This document shows, in pieces, positions 26,124-34,582 of a stretch of DNA of 64,000 nt. Origin of the DNA: CAYVQE01 sp964633205. Its GTDB lineage: Bacteria; Myxococcota; B64-G9. The notes beneath the pieces are model-generated. The model ran no database searches. It was not told where the DNA came from and worked only from the letters and a program-made list of their open reading frames with translations. The stretch is from the NCBI GenBank assembly GCA_964633205.1, contig CAZWFN010000008.1:17451-81450 (forward strand). Direction: 5' to 3'. A program made the position numbers and the translations under genes. Within the stretch, counting starts at the first letter, position 1. Each line of letters begins with the position of its first letter.

Positions 26124-26152
26124 ATACTAACCCGGGCCCGCGCACGCGACAA
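26124..26152 (-). promoter_or_regulatory. Sigma70-type promoter of the Cys-rich lipoprotein
   Basis: On the minus strand TTGTCG (26152-26147) and TAGTAT (26129-26124) are separated by 17 bp. Each hexamer matches consensus at four of six positions. It faces the ATG at 26061. Confidence 0.45.
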
Positions 26153-26164
26153 GTGCCCTGCAGG

Positions 26165-26194
26165 TCGACAATTTGGGGTTCCTTGCGGCAGAAT
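26165..26194 (+). promoter_or_regulatory. Sigma70-type promoter of the CehA-type gene
   Basis: TCGACA (26165-26170) and CAGAAT (26189-26194) are 18 bp apart. The -35 box matches five of six bases. The same -10 sequence and spacing are seen at 36443-36472. The ribosome site GGAGAG follows at about 26213. Confidence 0.45.
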
Positions 26195-26226
26195 GGATAC
26201 GGATGGGGGAGACGGAGAGAAGATCG

Positions 26227-28866
26227 ATGCGCGCAAATGTAAAAACCGTCAGCGGCCTGGCGCTGTTCACCTGTCTGTGGCTTTCCTGCGGCGGGGGCGG
26301 TGGTGGCGACCCGGACGCCGGGGCCCAGCGCCTGCCGCTGGACGAGGTGCTGGCTCCGGGCCAGGTGCGCGCCGGGGTGATCGAAGCCGAGAGCGAGCTG
26401 CTCACCGGCCCCGAGGCCCACGGCTGGCTGGGCGACTACAAGCTGTACAACGACCGGGTGGCCTTCATCGTGCAGGGCCCGGACGAGCCGCGCGGCTGGG
26501 GGCCCTACGGCGGCAGCCTGCTGGACGCCGACTGGATCCGGCCCGACGGCGCGCCCGGCGAGGAGTGCTTCCAGGAGCTGTTCGCCCAGATCGACGTGCT
26601 GGGCATCGCGCCCTCCAGCGCCGAGCTGGTGGCCGACGGCTCGGCCGGCGGGCCGGCCCAGGTGCGCTTTATCGCCGAGCACCGCGGCATCCCGCTGGTC
26701 GACGCGGCCACCAACGGCGCGCTGCAGCCGGCCGACCTGGAGATCGTGCAGGACTACCTGCTGGCCGCCGACAGCGATCACCTGCTCGTGCGCACCAGCC
26801 TGCGCACCCGCTCCGGGCCCGAGCGCGAGCTGACCGTCGGCGACCTGGTGCTCAACGGCGACCGCAGCGTGGACTACATCCCCGGCCACGGGCGGCTCGA
26901 AGACGACCTGCCGGCCGGCGAGCTGGACTACCTGGTCGGCGCCGACCGCAGCGGCTGCACCCTGTACACCGGGGCCGACGGCCCCATCCGGCCGGCCTTC
27001 TCCATCCAGGGCATCACCCCCATCAACGTCGGCCAAGGCACCGCCCCGGCGGCCCGCGGCGGCAACGCGCCGCTGCTGGTCGAGCGGGTGCTGATCGTGG
27101 GCCGCGGCGGCGCCGACGACTGCCTGCGCAAGCTGCGCCGGCTGCGCGGCAGCGCGGCTGAGGCCGGCGCGCTCACGGGCGCGGTGCGCACCGGCGACGG
27201 CGCCGCCGAGGCCGGGGTCTCGGTGCAGGCCTTCGACCTGGACGCCGAGCCCGGCGCCGACTGGGCCAGCCAGACCTACAGCGACGAGGCCGGCCGCTTC
27301 GAGCTGGAGCTGCCCGCCGGCCGCTACGCGCTGGAGGTCCAGGCCCCGGCCCGCGAGCCGGTCACCAGCGATGCGGTCACGGTGACCGCCGGCGGCGCGG
27401 CCGAGCGCGACATCGAGGTGCCGGCGCCGGCGCTGCTGGCCTTCAGCTGCAGCGGCCGCGACCACCACGGCCAGCCCACCGGGCCCATCCCCTGCAAGCT
27501 GTCGCTGCAGCCGGGCCCGCTGGCAGCCATGGACGCGCCGGTGGATCGCGACAGCCTGACCTTCGCCCTGGGCGCAGCCGAGATAGCCGCCCCGCCCGGG
27601 CAGTGGACTGCCACCCTGTCGCGCGGCTGGGAGTACTCCATCTCGCGCCAGGAGGTCGAGCTGCAGCCGGGCGCCCGGGTCGAGCTGAGCGCCGAGCTGA
27701 CCCGCCAGGTGGACAGCGGCGGCTGGATCGCCGCCGACCTGCACAACCACTCCACCCGCTCGGCCGACTCGGAGTTCGAGCTGCTCGACAAGCTGCGGGC
27801 CAACATGGCCGAGGGGCTGGAGCTGATGGTGGCCACCGACCACGACTGCCAGGCCGACTTCGGCCCCTGGCTCGAGCTGCTGGGCCGGCAAGAGGGTGTC
27901 GAGGTGCAGCGCTGGCTGCGCACCGTGGTGGGCAACGAGGTCTCGCCGCTCTACGGCCACATGACCGCATTTCCGCTGCCGGTCCACCCCAGCGGCTGGA
28001 ACTACTGGGACATCCCCTGGGTATGCTACGCCGACGGCCGCTACCAGCGCCACCTCGAGTTTCCCGAGATCTGGCAACGGGCCCGCGAGCTGGGCGCGGC
28101 CGTGATCAACGTCGCCCACCCCACCCGCAGCTCGGGCTGGTTCGCCTACCTGGGCTACGAGCCGCCTGCGGTCATGCCCGATCCGGCCGACCTGCCGGCC
28201 GCCAAATGGGGCACCGACTTCGACACCATGGAGCTGCTCAACAGCGGCTCGGTCGACGTGATGCTCGAAGAATTGGTGCCGCTGTGGAGCCACCTGAACA
28301 ACCGCGGTCTGTTCAAGACCGCGGTCGGCGTCTCCGACACCCACCACCGCAACGCCGAGTCGGGTTACGGCCGCACCCTGATCGCGGTCAGCGACGACGA
28401 TCCGGCCACGCTGGAGCTGGACGAGGTGTGGCGCAATCTAAAGGCCGGTCACGCTCTGGTGGCCGGCGGACTGCTGGTGACCATCGACGCCGCCGGCGCC
28501 GGGCCCGGCGAGCTGGTCAGCGCGGCCAGCCCGGTCACGGTGCGGGTGCGGGTGGAGGCCGCCGACTGGGTGCCGCTGGCCGACGCTCGGCTCAGCCTGC
28601 TGGTCGACGGGGTGTCGGTGGCCGAGGCCGAGCTGGCCCCCGCCGGCGAGCTGGACCCGCAGCACCCGGCGCTGCGGCTGGACTCCGAATTCGAGATCGC
28701 GCTCGACGGCGACGCCTGGTGCGCGGCGCTGGTCGCCGGCGGCCCCGGCGAGCGGCTGGATCCGGTGATCCGCGGCGGCCGCGTGGTGGGCATGACCAAC
28801 GCGGTGCGCATCGACGTCGACGGCGACGGCGCCTATACGCCGCCGGCCGACCAGCCCGGCCCATGA
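26227..28866 (+). CDS. CehA/McbA-like PHP-domain metallohydrolase lipoprotein
   Basis: 879 residues. Signal peptide with lipobox LSC followed by a Gly run. A long beta-rich N-terminal half includes a carboxypeptidase-regulatory-like segment (~320-400: GAVRTGDGAAEAGVSVQAF). The PHP catalytic domain starts near residue 500 with metal ligands in DLHNHSTRS, ATDHD, GNEVS, NVAHP and VSDTHH. CehA/McbA proteins were first described in aryl-carbamate hydrolysis, but most members have no known substrate. The start ATG has GGAGAG upstream. Its stop overlaps the ATG of the radical SAM gene (ATGA), so the two are translationally coupled. Confidence 0.85.
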   Translation: MRANVKTVSGLALFTCLWLSCGGGGGGDPDAGAQRLPLDEVLAPGQVRAGVIEAESELLTGPEAHGWLGDYKLYNDRVAFIVQGPDEPRGWGPYGGSLLDADWIRPDGAPGEECFQELFAQIDVLGIAPSSAELVADGSAGGPAQVRFIAEHRGIPLVDAATNGALQPADLEIVQDYLLAADSDHLLVRTSLRTRSGPERELTVGDLVLNGDRSVDYIPGHGRLEDDLPAGELDYLVGADRSGCTLYTGADGPIRPAFSIQGITPINVGQGTAPAARGGNAPLLVERVLIVGRGGADDCLRKLRRLRGSAAEAGALTGAVRTGDGAAEAGVSVQAFDLDAEPGADWASQTYSDEAGRFELELPAGRYALEVQAPAREPVTSDAVTVTAGGAAERDIEVPAPALLAFSCSGRDHHGQPTGPIPCKLSLQPGPLAAMDAPVDRDSLTFALGAAEIAAPPGQWTATLSRGWEYSISRQEVELQPGARVELSAELTRQVDSGGWIAADLHNHSTRSADSEFELLDKLRANMAEGLELMVATDHDCQADFGPWLELLGRQEGVEVQRWLRTVVGNEVSPLYGHMTAFPLPVHPSGWNYWDIPWVCYADGRYQRHLEFPEIWQRARELGAAVINVAHPTRSSGWFAYLGYEPPAVMPDPADLPAAKWGTDFDTMELLNSGSVDVMLEELVPLWSHLNNRGLFKTAVGVSDTHHRNAESGYGRTLIAVSDDDPATLELDEVWRNLKAGHALVAGGLLVTIDAAGAGPGELVSAASPVTVRVRVEAADWVPLADARLSLLVDGVSVAEAELAPAGELDPQHPALRLDSEFEIALDGDAWCAALVAGGPGERLDPVIRGGRVVGMTNAVRIDVDGDGAYTPPADQPGP

Positions 28867-29906
28867 GCCGGGCCCGCAGCCATTGGCGGCAAGTGCTGGC
28901 CGCCAGCCTGACCGATCCGAACACATTGCCCCTGCCCGAACGGACCCGGCGCCGGGCGGCGCGCGCAGCCGCGCGCTATCCCATGCGCATCCCGCCCCGG
29001 CTGGCTCGGCGCATCGACTGGTCCAACCCGCGCTGTCCGCTCCGGCGCCAGCTGCTGCCGGATCCGCGCGAGCTGGCCGCCGGCGGCGCGGCCGACCCGT
29101 TGGACGAGGAGCGCTTCTCGCCCGCGCCCGGGCTGGTGCACCGCTTCGGCGACCGGCTGCTGGCGCTGGTGACGAGCTCCTGTCCGGTGCGGTGCCGCCA
29201 TTGCAACCGCAAGCGGCTGTGGTCGCGGCCCGAGCGGCCGGCCGACGCCGAGGGGCTGGGCCGGGCGCTGGCCGGCAGCGGCCGGGTGCGCGAGGTGATC
29301 CTGTCGGGCGGCGAGCCGCTGCTGCTGGGCGATCGCGCCCTGGCGGCGCTGCTCCAGGCCGCCCGCTCGCGGCCGGGCGTGGAGCTGGTGCGCATCCACT
29401 CGCGGGCGCCGGTGGCCCTGCCCGAGCGCATCACCCCGTCACTGGCCCGGCTGCTGGCGCGCCACGCGCCGCTGTGGTTCGTCACCCAGGTCAACTGCGC
29501 CGCCGAGATCGACCCCGCGGTGCGCCGGGCCTTCGATCGGCTGCGCGCCGCCGGGGTGGGGCTGCTCAACCAGGCCACCCTGCTGCGCGGGGTCAACGAC
29601 TCGCTGCGCGCCCAGCTGGCGCTGGGCCGGGCGCTGGTGGCCGCCGGGGTCAAGCCCTACTACCTGTTCCAGCTCGACCGGGCGGCCGGCACACTGCACT
29701 TCCAGGTGCCGCTGCAGCGCGGCCTGCGCATCATGGCCCGGCTGCGCGCCGGCCACTCGGGCCTGCTGGTGCCGCACTACATGGCCGATCTGCCCGGCCG
29801 CGGCGGCAAGGTCGAGCTGGGGCCCGACGCCGTACTGGGTCTGACCGCCGACGGCACCTGGCTGCGCGGCGCCGACGGCCGGCGCCACTTCTACCCCGAC
29901 CCCTGA
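28863..29906 (+). CDS. KamA-family radical SAM aminomutase (EpmB/lysine 2,3-aminomutase-like)
   Basis: 347 residues. The [4Fe-4S] cluster motif CPVRCRHC (CxxxCxxC) is followed by the SAM-binding ILSGGEPLLL, and a PLP-binding Lys in the GRGGK motif lies near the C-terminus. The length resembles EpmB (~340), which converts alpha-lysine to beta-lysine for EF-P modification, more than clostridial KamA (~415). No efp or epmA is nearby, and the gene is coupled to a secreted PHP protein, so a different substrate is possible. The ATG overlaps the preceding TGA. It is convergent with the slipin gene, 52 bp away. Confidence 0.88.
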   Translation: MSRARSHWRQVLAASLTDPNTLPLPERTRRRAARAAARYPMRIPPRLARRIDWSNPRCPLRRQLLPDPRELAAGGAADPLDEERFSPAPGLVHRFGDRLLALVTSSCPVRCRHCNRKRLWSRPERPADAEGLGRALAGSGRVREVILSGGEPLLLGDRALAALLQAARSRPGVELVRIHSRAPVALPERITPSLARLLARHAPLWFVTQVNCAAEIDPAVRRAFDRLRAAGVGLLNQATLLRGVNDSLRAQLALGRALVAAGVKPYYLFQLDRAAGTLHFQVPLQRGLRIMARLRAGHSGLLVPHYMADLPGRGGKVELGPDAVLGLTADGTWLRGADGRRHFYPDP

Positions 29907-29958
29907 GACTGAGGCACCACCGAATCAGGTACGGGTTCGGCGTGTCTCGCGCGTCGCT

Positions 29959-30801
29959 CTACTCTTCATCTTCCGGTTTGGGCGGCGGCGGGATGTCGGG
30001 TGGGCTCAGGTCCGGCTCGCTGTCCACCGGGGTGCTGGAAGGCGCGATGCCCGACAGGTGCTCGGGCCGGATGATGCCCTTGAAGATCTCGATCGGCACC
30101 GGGAAAACCACGGTGGAGGCGTTCTCGGTCGAGATCTCGGCCAGGGTCTGCAGGTAGCGCAGTTGCAGCGCGGCCGGCTGGCGCTGGATGACTTCCGCCG
30201 CCTGGGCCAGCTTCTTGGAGGCCTGGAACTCGCCGTCGGCGTGGATCACCTTGGCCCGCCGCTCGCGCTCGGCCTCGGCCTGCCGCGCCATGGCGCGCTG
30301 CATCTCGTTGGGCAGGTCGACGTGCTTGATCTCGACCTTGGTCACCTTGACCCCCCAGGGGTCGGTGTCCGCGTCCAGAATGGTCTGCAGCTCCTCGTTG
30401 AGGTGGTCGCGCTTGGTCAGCAGGTCGTCGAGATCGACCTGGCCCAGCACCGAACGCAGCGTGGTCTGCGACAGCTGCGAGGTGTTGTAGAGGTAGTTGT
30501 CGACCTCGAGGATGGCCTTGTCGGGGTGCACCACCCGCATGAACACCACCGCGTTGACCTCCACCGTGACGTTGTCGCGGGTGATGATGTCCTGCGGCGG
30601 CACATCGCGGGCGATGGTACGCAGGTCGACCTTGACCATCTGATCGACGAACGGAATGATGTAACGCAGGCCGGGCTCCTTCATGCCGGCGTACTTGCCC
30701 AGCCGAAAGATCACCCCGCGCTGGTACTCGAACAGAGTGCGCAGGCCCATCAAGATGAACAGGACGATGACCCCGCCGACGATGCCGATTATGGGACCCA
30801 T
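29959..30801 (-). CDS. Slipin / stomatin-like SPFH (band 7) protein
   Basis: 280 residues. A single N-terminal membrane segment (~4-22), an SPFH domain with the slipin signature (EYQRGVIFRLGKY, GLRYIIPFVD) and a helical QAEAERERRAKVI region precede a Pro/Asp/Glu-rich tail. Slipins form membrane scaffolds and are functionally paired with NfeD proteases. Here the NfeD gene lies 90 bp upstream in the same direction. The start codon has a perfect AGGAGG ribosome site. The protein probably acts in inner-membrane quality control. Confidence 0.93.
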   Translation of the reverse strand: MGPIIGIVGGVIVLFILMGLRTLFEYQRGVIFRLGKYAGMKEPGLRYIIPFVDQMVKVDLRTIARDVPPQDIITRDNVTVEVNAVVFMRVVHPDKAILEVDNYLYNTSQLSQTTLRSVLGQVDLDDLLTKRDHLNEELQTILDADTDPWGVKVTKVEIKHVDLPNEMQRAMARQAEAERERRAKVIHADGEFQASKKLAQAAEVIQRQPAALQLRYLQTLAEISTENASTVVFPVPIEIFKGIIRPEHLSGIAPSSTPVDSEPDLSPPDIPPPPKPEDEE

Positions 30802-30891
30802 GGTATTCCTCCTAAGCGATCGAATTATCGTTCAAGGTGATCACGATCGTGCCGTCAGGCAAGCCCCGCGCTGCCGGCGGCGACCCTGCGC

Positions 30892-32436
30892 TCAGCCCTC
30901 TGGCTGCTGCGGCTTGACCTCCAGCTTCATGCCCGGCCGCAGCCCGACCACCTCCACCCGGGTGCCCTGGGCGATCGGGCTTTCGCTGACAGCGCTCCAC
31001 CACTCGCCGTGGACGAAGACCTTGCCCCCCTCGGGGCCGATGTCGCTGCGGGCCTCGCCCTGCTCGCCCACCATGCCCTCGGCGCCGGTGCGCACCCTGC
31101 CCCGCTGGGTGCGCACCACGAAGTAGCCCACCAGGATGAACATGCCGGCGAAGGCGATCGCCGCCGGCAACAGCACGGTCCAGTCCACTTGCATGTCCGG
31201 GTCCAGGTAATGGGGTTGGCTGCTGGGGTCGACCAGCAGGATGCCGCCCAGCACGAACAGGCCGGCGCCGGCCAGCGCCAGCATGCCGTAGCTGGTGAAG
31301 TAGGCCTCGGCCACCATCAGCCCGATGCCCACCAGCACCAGCAGTAGCCCGCCGATGTCCACCGGCAGGATCTTGAGCGAGATGCCGGCCAGCAGCAAAC
31401 AGATCACGCCCACCCCGCCGGGCAGGATCAGGCCCGGGTGGTAGAACTCCATGGCCAGGCCGCCGAGGCCGAGCAGGACCAAGATCATCAGCAAGTTGGG
31501 ATTGGCCAGGGCGGTCCAGACCTTCTGCTTCAGCGACATGTCCCAGCGCGCGATCTCGGCGCCGCGGGTCTGCAGCAGCACCCGGGTGTTCTTGTCCAGC
31601 TGCACCTCGCGGCCGTGGATCTGCGCCAGCAGCTCGTCGAGGTCCTCGGCCACCAGATCGATGATGTTTTTATCCAGCGCCTCGTCCTCGGTGGCCACCA
31701 GCGACTCGCGCACCGCCTTCTCGGCCCACTCGGCGTTGCGTCCGCGCTGCTTGGCGATGGAGACGATGAAGCCGACCACGTCGTTGGTGGTCTTCTCGCG
31801 CATGATCTGCTTCTGCCGCTTCTGCTCCTCGCTCTGCTTTTCCCGCTGCTCGCCGCCCATGTCCGGCACCATCTGCATCTGCACCGGGTGGGCGGCGCCG
31901 AGGCGGGTGCCGGGAGCCATGGCGGCCACGTGGCCGGCCATGGTGATGAAGGTGCCGGCCGAGCCGGCGTGGGCACCCTTGGGGGTGACGTAGACCGCCA
32001 CCGGCACCCGCGCGGCCAGCATGGCCTTGACGATGGCCTGGGTGTCGGCCACCGCCCCGCCCGGGGTATCGAGCTCGATGACCACCAGGCCCAGATCCTC
32101 GGTCTCGGCCCGGGCGATGGACTCGATCACATACTCCTCGACCCCGCCCATGATGATCATCTCGCCGGTCAGATCCAGCACCGCCACCCGGGCCGGCAGC
32201 CGGCGTACCGCTGGCGCCTCTTGATCCTCGCCCGCAGCAGCATCCCCGGCGGCGGCATCCTTTGCGGCTGGCTCCTTCGCGGCTGGCTCCTTCGCGGCCG
32301 AATCCGCTGCTGCGGCATCGCCCGCGGTCGGGGCCGCGTCCTGGCCGGCGGCCAGCGCGGCCAGGCCCAGCCAGGCGAAGATCCCCACCAGGGCGGCGCC
32401 GCGCAGGCGCCGGCCCCATCGGCGCATGCGCCTCAT
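30892..32436 (-). CDS. nfeD: NfeD membrane serine protease (long form)
   Basis: 514 residues. Signal sequence, then an Ala/Lys/Asp-rich low-complexity linker with KEPAAKEPAAK repeats (~40-70), then a ClpP-like protease domain with the nucleophile Ser in HAGSAGT and a Lys in the REKTTND region, then four or five membrane segments (~300-440), and a C-terminal NfeD OB-fold (GEARSDIGPEGGKV). Long-form NfeD cleaves stomatin-type proteins in archaea. The slipin gene follows directly. The ATG overlaps the TGA of the uracil-DNA glycosylase gene and has GAGGAGA upstream. Confidence 0.92.
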   Translation of the reverse strand: MRRMRRWGRRLRGAALVGIFAWLGLAALAAGQDAAPTAGDAAAADSAAKEPAAKEPAAKDAAAGDAAAGEDQEAPAVRRLPARVAVLDLTGEMIIMGGVEEYVIESIARAETEDLGLVVIELDTPGGAVADTQAIVKAMLAARVPVAVYVTPKGAHAGSAGTFITMAGHVAAMAPGTRLGAAHPVQMQMVPDMGGEQREKQSEEQKRQKQIMREKTTNDVVGFIVSIAKQRGRNAEWAEKAVRESLVATEDEALDKNIIDLVAEDLDELLAQIHGREVQLDKNTRVLLQTRGAEIARWDMSLKQKVWTALANPNLLMILVLLGLGGLAMEFYHPGLILPGGVGVICLLLAGISLKILPVDIGGLLLVLVGIGLMVAEAYFTSYGMLALAGAGLFVLGGILLVDPSSQPHYLDPDMQVDWTVLLPAAIAFAGMFILVGYFVVRTQRGRVRTGAEGMVGEQGEARSDIGPEGGKVFVHGEWWSAVSESPIAQGTRVEVVGLRPGMKLEVKPQQPEG

Positions 32437-33320
32437 GAGCTGGTCTCCTCTGGCTGCGGGCCGGGCCGCATCTCGGCCATCACCCGCTGCACGTCCTGCC
32501 ACACCGGCCGCTTGGCCGCCTCGTTGCGCAGCAGGTAGGCCGGGTGGTAGGTGGGCATGATGCGCGCCCCGCTGGCCGGGTGGACGAAAAACCGGCCGCG
32601 CAGCTTGGCCATGGAGCGATCGGTGCCCAACAGGTAGCGCGCGGCCGTAGCGCCCAGGCACAGGATGTGGCGCGGCCGCAGGATGGCCAGCTGGGCGTCG
32701 AGGAACTGGCCGCAGGTGCGCATCTCCTCGTCGCTCGGGGTGCGGTTCGACGGCGGCCGGCACTTGACCACGTTGCAGATGTAGATCTGTTGCCGGTCGA
32801 GGCCCATGGCCGCCAGGATGCGATCCAGCAGCTGACCGGCCGGGCCCACGAAGGGCCGCCCGCTGCGATCCTCCTCGAAGCCGGGCCCCTCGCCCACCAG
32901 CACCAGCCGGGCGTTGGCCCGGCCCTCACCGAAGACGATCGAGCGGCGGCCGGGCGAGAGCGGACAACGGGTGCAGTCGCCGATGCGCCGGCGCAGGGCC
33001 TCGAGCTGCTCGGCGGCCTGCTCGACCGGCAGCGGCGCGGGCGGGCCGGCCGGTGGACCGGGCTCGCCCGGCCAGCGGTCCGGCTCCGGCCGGGCGAACA
33101 GGTGGGCCTGGGGCCGCGCGCGCCGGCCGGCGGACGGCTGCGCAGCAGCGGCCGGCGGCCGGTCAGCCGACTCGGCAAGCGCCAGCGCCGGCAGCTCCAC
33201 CTCGGTCTGGCGGCGCGCCAGCTGGCGCAGCCCGAAGTCGCGCAGCAGCCGCAGCTGGGCCTCGATGCCGTGCACCAGCTCGCCCAGTTCGGCCCGCAGC
33301 TCTGTCGGCGCATCTTCCAA
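32433..33320 (-). CDS. udg: Type 4 (Fe-S) uracil-DNA glycosylase
   Basis: About 295 residues. Removes uracil from DNA as the first step of base excision repair. The C-terminal ~200 residues have the family motifs GEGPGFEED and the HPAYLLR catalytic-side motif. Cluster cysteines are in CTRC and around NVVKCRPP and MRTC. The N-terminal ~90 residues are a variable Pro/Ala-rich extension. No ATG fits. TTG 33320, nine bases after GGGAGGG, was chosen over the frame to 33449. Its stop overlaps the NfeD start, an unusual but clear coupling of repair and membrane-protease genes. Confidence 0.9.
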   Translation of the reverse strand: MEDAPTELRAELGELVHGIEAQLRLLRDFGLRQLARRQTEVELPALALAESADRPPAAAAQPSAGRRARPQAHLFARPEPDRWPGEPGPPAGPPAPLPVEQAAEQLEALRRRIGDCTRCPLSPGRRSIVFGEGRANARLVLVGEGPGFEEDRSGRPFVGPAGQLLDRILAAMGLDRQQIYICNVVKCRPPSNRTPSDEEMRTCGQFLDAQLAILRPRHILCLGATAARYLLGTDRSMAKLRGRFFVHPASGARIMPTYHPAYLLRNEAAKRPVWQDVQRVMAEMRPGPQPEETSS

Positions 33321-33394
33321 GTGGGTTGTCCCTCCCCGGGTTTGAACCCTGCTCCAGGCTGATATAGCATCTCCCCTCGAGGGGAACAAGCACC

Positions 33395-34561
33395 ATGCGA
33401 GCCCTTTCCATTCTGAGCGCCGCGCTGCTGCTGCTGCTGGTCGACACACCGGCGCTGGCCTGGGGGCCGGCCACCCACCTCGACCTGGGCCTGGCGGTGC
33501 TGGCCGACCTGGCGCTGGTGGCCCCGGCGGTGGCCGCGCTGCTGCGCCGCCACGCCGATGATTTCCTGTACGGATCGCTGGCGGCCGACATCACCATCGG
33601 CAAGAACCTGTCGCCCTACCAGCTGCATTGCCACAACTGGCAGGTGGCGCTGCCGGTGCTGGAACTGGCCGAGGACGACGCCACCCGGGCCTTCGCCTGG
33701 GGCTACCTGAGCCACCTGGCCGCCGACACCGTGGCCCACAACTACTTCGTGCCCTACAAGACGGTCGAGCACTTCGCCCGCCGCGGCGCGGCCCACACCT
33801 ACTGGGAGCTGCGCTTCGACGCCCACGTGCCGCACCAGGCCTGGCAGGCGGGCCGGCGGCTGTCGATGCGGGCCTTCGTCGCCCACGATCGCCACCTGCG
33901 CAAAATCCTGACCGGTCCGCTGTTTCCCTTCTCCATCAACAAGCAGCTTTTCAACTCGATGGTGTTGTTCTCGCGCCTGCGGCGCTGGCGCCGGACCGCC
34001 GAGGCCCACACCCGGCGCACCCAGCGCGTGCTGACCGAGCAGGAATGGCAGGAAGCCCGCACCATGTCGCTGGACCGCGTGCGCGACCTGCTGGCCCGGG
34101 GCCCGGCGGCCGCCTGCCTGCAGTCCGACCCCACCGGCCACCGCAACCTGTTGATCGCCACCGAGCTGCGCCGCCGGCTGCGGCGCCTGCGGCGCCAGCA
34201 GCGGCTGATCGAGCCCGAGACGGTCGGCGCCCGGTTCAAGCCGCTGTTCCGCGACTCGATCGAGGCCAAGCTCGAGCTGCCCTCGTTGCTCGACTTCACC
34301 GACCCGGACAAGCCAGCCGCCACCCGGCGCAACCACCGCGGCCTGCTGGCCAACGGCCGGCCGGCCGCGGCCGAGTCGCCCAAGGCGCGCCCCGCGGCCA
34401 AGCGCGACCGCAAGGCCCGCATCAAGGCGAGCAAGCGGGGCGGCAGCAAGAAGATCGGACGCGCCACCGGGGACGAAAAATCCAAGAAGCCGAAGAAGCC
34501 CAAGAAGAGCGAGAAGTCCAGCGAGGACGACCGGAGCGGGTCGAGCACCAAGGGCGACTGA
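33395..34561 (+). CDS. Zinc-dependent phospholipase C-like secreted protein with Lys-rich tail
   Basis: 388 residues. Signal peptide ends near residue 22 (TPALAWG), so the mature N-terminus would begin with the conserved Trp that ligates zinc in this family. Further His/Asp ligands are in GPATHLD, GSLAADI, HCHNW and GYLSHLAADTVAHNYF. Residues ~310-388 form a disordered Lys/Ser-rich tail (KKPKKPKKSEKS). It probably hydrolyses phospholipids outside the cytoplasm. The ribosome site is GAGGGG inside a CCCCTCGAGGGG palindrome (33375-33386). It is divergent from the glycosylase operon and convergent with coaBC. Confidence 0.8.
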   Translation: MRALSILSAALLLLLVDTPALAWGPATHLDLGLAVLADLALVAPAVAALLRRHADDFLYGSLAADITIGKNLSPYQLHCHNWQVALPVLELAEDDATRAFAWGYLSHLAADTVAHNYFVPYKTVEHFARRGAAHTYWELRFDAHVPHQAWQAGRRLSMRAFVAHDRHLRKILTGPLFPFSINKQLFNSMVLFSRLRRWRRTAEAHTRRTQRVLTEQEWQEARTMSLDRVRDLLARGPAAACLQSDPTGHRNLLIATELRRRLRRLRRQQRLIEPETVGARFKPLFRDSIEAKLELPSLLDFTDPDKPAATRRNHRGLLANGRPAAAESPKARPAAKRDRKARIKASKRGGSKKIGRATGDEKSKKPKKPKKSEKSSEDDRSGSSTKGD

Positions 34562-34582
34562 TGAGTGGCGTATCCAGGGGCC

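Noticed and set aside
23134..26130. A 998-residue plus-strand open frame
   Set aside because: Shadow of the polymerase and the Cys-rich lipoprotein, composed of Ala/Val/Leu repeats that mirror the Cys-rich repeat codons.
26062..28347. A possible N-terminal extension of the Cys-rich lipoprotein to 28347
   Set aside because: It runs antisense through the CehA-type gene. The real start at 26061 has a ribosome site and a lipoprotein signal peptide.
33335..33352. GGGTTTGAACCC as the T-arm of a tRNA
   Set aside because: No acceptor stem, anticodon arm or CCA context can be built around it.
33341..33368. TTGAAC/TATAGC as promoter of the phospholipase-like gene
   Set aside because: Only 15 bp between boxes and weak matches. 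Not enough to list.
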